Assembly: GCA_027946555.1 (NCBI GenBank)
Contig: JAPEVC010000052.1
Span: 1 to 64,000, forward strand
Direction of reading: 5' to 3'
Length of the DNA: 64,000 bases
From: Gnomoniopsis sp. IMI 355080
Taxonomy: Eukaryota > Ascomycota > Sordariomycetes > Diaporthales > Gnomoniaceae
Under the pieces are notes generated by a model, which did not search any database, was not told the DNA's origin, and saw nothing but the letters and a program-made list of their open reading frames with translations. Positions 59,649 through 64,000 of this stretch are shown here, one piece after another (positions within the stretch are counted from its first letter, which is position 1; each line of letters begins with the position of its first letter). A program made the position numbers and the translations under genes.

Positions 59649-61303
59649 ATGAATTTCCAACAGATCCTCGCTCTCAGCTTTGCTGCTTTGGGCTCCCTCG
59701 TCGCCGCTGGGCCTTGTGATCTCTACTCTGCCGGTGGTACGCCCTGTATCGCTGCGCACAGCACCACGCGAGCCCTGTACAGCGCCTACAGTGGTGCCCT
59801 TTACCAGGTGAAGCGCGCCTCTGACAGCACGACGACGACCATCTCCCCGCTATCTGCAGGCGGTGTTGCCAATGCTGCAGCCCAAGACACGTTCTGTGCC
59901 AGCACAACCTGCCTGATCACAATCATTTATGACCAGTCGGGCAAGGGCAATCACCTCACTCAGGCGCCACCGGGTGGCTTTGATGGACCGGATGTGAACG
60001 GTTACGACAACCTGGCCAGTGCAATTGGCGCTCCAGTCACGCTGAATGGCGCAAAAGCTTACGGTGTCTTCATCTCGCCCGGCACCGGCTACCGCAATGA
60101 CATTGTCAGCGGCTCGGCTACGGGCGACGAGCCAGAGGGCATGTACGCAGTCTTGGATGGAACCCATTACAACGGTGGCTGCTGCTTCGACTACGGTAAC
60201 GCTGAGACCAGCAACACGGATACGGGTGCTGGCCACATGGAGGCCATATATTTTGGTACTGAAACCGCTGTACGTGTTCTTTGACATAGAAATCCTCCCC
60301 CGTGTGCCTGCATGTTGTGCTATAAGACACACGTCTTAACGCATAAGAGCTCTGACTCTGTATGGCATGACTTGGGGGATCACTACCCCTCATAAACGCG
60401 TATACTGACTTTTGAGCAATGAAGTGGAGCACGGGCGCCGGAAACGGTCCTTGGATCATGGCCGACCTCGAGAATGGCCTGTTCTCTGGCGAGGCTGTTG
60501 GGAAGAACACTGCCGACCCATCGCAAACAGCTCGGTTCCTCACTGCCACCGTGAAAGGGGAGTCAAACCAGTGGGAGATCCGCGGAGCAAACGCTGCATC
60601 AGGGACATTGTCAACCTACTACAGCGGCGTTCGTCCGGCCGGCTACAATCCGATGGAGAAAGAGGGTGCCATCATCCTCGGAATCGGCGGTGATAACTCT
60701 AACTCTGCTCAAGGCACGTTCTATGAGGGCGCCATCACCTACGGCTACCCGTCCGACAGCGTGGAAGCCTCTGTACAGGCCAACATCGTCGCCGCCAAGT
60801 ACGCCATCACGTCCTTGGTCAGCGGTACTGCGCTCACGGCTGGCTCCACGATTACACTCCAGGTCACCACCCCGGGCTACACGACACGGTACATCGCGCA
60901 CACTGGCACCACTGTCAACACTCAGGTCATCACGTCTTCCAGCACCACCGCCGTCCAAAACACCGGGAAATGGACCGTCGTCACCGGCCTGGGCAACAGC
61001 GGCTGTTTCTCCTTCGAGTCCGTCGACACGCCCGGCAGCTACATTCGCCACTACAACTTTGTGTTGGTGCTCAATGCGAGCGATGGCAGCCAGCAATTTA
61101 ACGAAGACGCCACCTTCTGCCCGCAGGCTGGCCTCAATGGCGACGGCGACTCTTTCCGAGCATGGGGTTACCCAACTCGGTATTTCCGCCATTATGACAA
61201 TGTTCTCTACGCTGCAAGCGAAGGAGGTGTTGATACCTTTGATGCCACCGCCTCTTACAATGATGATGTGAGCTTCTTGATTAGCACTACCTTTGAGTCT
61301 TAG
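59649..61303 (+). CDS. abfB: Secreted alpha-L-arabinofuranosidase B, GH54-CBM42, 499 aa
   Basis: This extracellular enzyme releases terminal arabinose from arabinan and arabinoxylan. Two exons (59649-60269, 60425-61303; 155-nt intron) join in phase to exactly 499 residues, the length of the Aspergillus enzyme. A signal peptide (MNFQQILALSFAALGSLVAA) precedes GPCDLY. The GH54 domain has HSTTRALYSAYSGALYQV, DQSGKGNHLTQAPPGGFDGP and GPWIMADLENGLFSG, with the presumed nucleophile Glu223 and acid/base Asp297 (GIGGDNSN). The C-terminal CBM42 beta-trefoil starts near residue 340 and includes SFESVDTPGSYIRHYNF. The splice acceptor is the second AG after the branch-like ACTGAC: the first AG (60416) gives a frame with a stop. 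A TATA-like box lies about 150 bp upstream. It is convergent with the regulator gene at 62 kb. Confidence 0.96.
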
Positions 61304-62042
61304 TCCAACCGCACATTGCGGGCAATGGCCCGAGGATGGAAACACGACAGTCAGAGGTCCACTGCAACAGGAAGGTCTTTGACGTCGTGAACGTATTCTT
61401 GTACATATGTTATTATCAATAATCAAAGCTATTCATGCAACTTTACAGTCCCGCTTTGGATTGACTACCTTATGCTTTGGTCCTGAAGTCTGGACCATTG
61501 AGTCTTCGTATTTGGTATGCGGCGCTCAGGGGTGTTGAGTCTGAGTAAATAAGTGTCGTCAAAACTGTCGAGCTATATAGTTCTCCAGATAATAACGGCT
61601 TGTACCTATTTTTGGAAATGTCCTGCAAAATCGTGCAGCAAGTATTCAGGTACCTATCCACGTTAGAGTTTCATACACAACGACCCCTGGCGGCATATGC
61701 CGCCTACCCGCACGCTTATCTTATAATTAATTGATCGTCCCGCCCTATCTAGGTATACCCTGGAGACTAAGTTTAGCTGTCCCCGTCGTTGTCTCTCTTC
61801 TAATCGATATTGGTTGTTCCACTGGGGGCGAGGATAGACTCAACGACGAATATGACGAGTGAATACGAGAGAGCATCCCGGTTACTAATGAGCTGAAAAT
61901 TTGCTATCTGAGAGCTGAAAGTACCCAGGTAATCCATCCCCTCTAGACAGAGCACGCAGTCCACGCTTTTTGACAGGGAAACACTCGTCGCACCAGCCCA
62001 CAAGTTGGAGCCACAATCTGTGGTCGTCCCGGGGTATGTCGC
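61304..62042. other. Convergent 3' region between AbfB and the regulator
   Basis: No gene is supported in these 739 bp; they should hold the 3' UTRs of both genes. Confidence 0.5.
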
Positions 62043-64000
62043 CTACGGCAAATCCATATTCAGATATCCCCAATCCCACAAGTTCTCCAAATGCTCCAGC
62101 GGTATGTCTGTTGACAAGTAGCTTTCAGCGGCTGGCACATCCACACCGAGTGACTGTTGCTGCATCTGTGCCTGTTCACCCAGAGGCTCGGACGCGGCGG
62201 TAGTGCCCGGTGCTGTGTCGCCAGGAGGCACGCTGTATCTCATGGAGTCCGGCCCCATTATCGGCATTCTAGCAGGGTTGAAGTCCAAGCTAGAGTCGTT
62301 GTCGACGGACTGCGTTGGTGCAGATTGGTCACACTCCGGCAAGGAAGTGACCTTGGAACCCGATCCAGTCCTGGCCGGGCTGCTGGTGGTCGCATACAGT
62401 GTGTTACTATCACTGGATGAGTTTGAGCCCGTCTTGATGCGCTTGCTTCTGTCCTCCCAGCCCAAAATCATCCTTTCATGAGCTGTCAAGGGCAAGCCGA
62501 CGATGAGTTTCTTCAGGACGGCGGCAGAGATTACCGCCGTCTGAGAAAGGTGTGAGACGCCCTCAAGCAGGTCCATTGAATTTCGCAACGCGAGAACCAC
62601 GCGATCCCGCTTGGGAAGGGTGCGGTCAAGGTCATGCGCTAGCGCAGAGCACAAGACTGTGGCGCCATCGAAGATGAAGAAGAGGATGAAGAAGTACTTG
62701 ACACAGGCTGGATAGATCAACTTGTAGAACCGCTCCGCAGCATCAAGGAGGTCGAGACAAGCATCAACGCCTTTAGCGCGGAGATCTGACTCCTGACGAG
62801 TCCCCTTGATCTCAGGATCGGAAGCACCTATCAAGTATGCTTTCAGGGGTCCAAGGAGGAAGGAGTGTGCCACTACATTGAGCTGGCAGCGCATGAATGG
62901 GACATAAGGGTACTTCTCGTCCCAGTCTTTGTTTGGCCGATAATCACGGAGGACGGCAGGGAACGTGTCCATCCACCTTTCGACCTCCTTCTCAATGCGC
63001 AATGTGAGAGCGACGGAGTTGTTGTGACCAAGTTCGCGAAACAGAGGCGAAATAATCACGCCGATCTGCGCTTGGTAGGCAACGCTGGCGATCGGCGTCG
63101 GGACCTCTGGGTCTGCGTTCCCTTCCAACCTGGATGGCAAGCCAAGTCGCATGTTCTTCTGATCAGTGTGAACCGGACGTGAGAGGACGCCGGACATTTG
63201 CCCTTTTGATCTTGTTCAGCATGAAGATGGCAATCAAGGAGTAATTCTGGAGCACACGTACAATCTGCGTTCCAGATAATGCACCACAGTCTCCTTCTCA
63301 TCTCCCGGTCAAATTCGGACAAAGTGTCTGATTCAGAGTCTTTGTGCATGCCGCTCTCCTGTGCTGCACGGATGGCAGATCCCAATGCATGCCAAGCCTC
63401 GATCATTTTCGCCTCGTACTTGAACCATACCGCAGCGAGAAAGAGCTGTTGCACCATGACGATCGCATCCTCAAACTCACCTGGCGGGATGGACGCGCTC
63501 AGCTCCACGGCCGCGGTGTGGAAGCGCTCTGTTAGAGTTTGTGCTTTCTCACCCAGCTCAAACTCGAGCTTGTTGCGCAGGTCGTCCTCGAGGAACTGTG
63601 TAGAAGACGCGCATACTTGAAGCAGGAGGCAGGTCAGTTCTGGGCTTAGCTGACGCTCAGCCGCTCGATCGTCCCACCACTCGGTGCATTGTGCCGTCAA
63701 TTGGGCTGGAAAGCAGGTGTAATATTGGTAGTTGGAGACCTCGAGGAAGTTCTTCACCAATATATCTGCAAAGAATGTCAGCGCGGGTCTAGGCCCCAGC
63801 AGAAAAGTGACTAACTAACCGGTATAAGTCTTCGGAAGGATGCTTCCCAGGGCCTTCTTCACGTGCTCACTGTTGAATCTCCTGCTTCGGTCTGAAGCGT
63901 CAAGGTGCAAAGCCTTGCGTGTGAACGTGATAGTGTCCGATGTGGGTGCATACCCCAGTCTCGACAATCCTCTAGAGAGTTCGATCTCTGGGTCTAGAGT
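62043..64000 (-). CDS. Fungal-specific transcription factor, C-terminal part (runs off the window)
   Basis: The 3' part of a regulator gene. Exons read 64000-63820 (partial), 63765-63262 and 63202-62043, with introns of 54 and 59 nt, all in phase. The middle homology region of Zn2Cys6 factors is clear: LGYAPTSDTITFTRKAL, IRAAQESGMHKDSES, then EMRRRLWCIIWNADW joined by splicing to QMSGVLSRPVHTDQ, and later FFILFFIFDGATVLCSALA. The C-terminus is a Ser/Thr/Pro/Gln-rich tail ending LENLWDWGYLNMDLP, which would suit an activation domain. The DNA-binding zinc cluster is outside the window, so the class is inferred. It sits tail-to-tail with abfB and might act in arabinose or hemicellulose regulation, but adjacency is the only evidence. 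Confidence 0.87.

Noticed and set aside
1..64000. Secondary-metabolite cluster
   Set aside because: An MFS transporter and two regulators are present, but there is no polyketide, peptide or terpene synthase or other backbone enzyme.

Overview
The window is nuclear DNA of a filamentous ascomycete (Pezizomycotina, most likely a sordariomycete). The grounds are short GT-AG introns (about 49-155 nt, plus one of 236 nt) with CTAAC/CTGAC-type branch sites, genes on both strands 1-5 kb apart, and typical fungal families: Zn2Cys6 regulators, a NACHT-WD40 NLR, a 3CxxC zinc protein, a GH54 arabinofuranosidase and a 'solid-state culture' ATP-grasp protein. All gene models were spliced by hand from the sequence and their phases checked. 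The species cannot be named. No tRNA, rRNA, transposon, CRISPR array or viral sequence was recognised.

Layout. 1-6.5 kb: a Zn2Cys6 regulator (+), a small TIGR04076-family protein (-) convergent with it, and a 415-aa coiled-coil protein (-). 6.5-11.5 kb: no supported gene. 11.5-16.6 kb: a divergent housekeeping pair, CCT2 (-) and eIF3b (+), sharing a 912-bp promoter region. 16.6-21.7 kb: gene-free. 21.7-24.1 kb: a TBC-domain protein lacking both catalytic fingers. 24.1-28.7 kb: gene-free. 28.7-30.2 kb: oleate delta-12 desaturase. 30.2-34.1 kb: gene-free. 34.1-38.9 kb: glycogen debranching enzyme. 40.2-43.8 kb: a NACHT/WD40 NLR with one apparent frameshift. 44.8-48.2 kb: a 3CxxC zinc protein (-) divergent from an MFS transporter (+). 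49-54.4 kb: a putatively lipid-anchored protein, a C2-domain protein and a cyclophilin. 55.2-56.8 kb: an ATP-grasp gene with a frame-broken 5' part. 58.2-58.5 kb: a possible 102-aa spliced gene. 59.6-64 kb: secreted GH54 arabinofuranosidase (AbfB), convergent with a second Zn2Cys6-type regulator that runs off the window.

The genes do not form an obvious biosynthetic cluster. Conserved core functions (chaperonin, translation initiation, lipid desaturation, glycogen breakdown) sit between about 11 and 39 kb. The right-hand 25 kb is more accessory: self/non-self NLR, efflux-type transporter, plant cell-wall hydrolase, regulator and a decaying gene. Two short motifs, the palindrome TACCTAGGTA and TACTCCGTA, recur between genes far above chance. 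No clearly new system was found. The strongest leads are the two motifs, the finger-less TBC protein, the frameshifted NLR with freshly amplified WD repeats, and short upstream ORFs overlapping two start codons.
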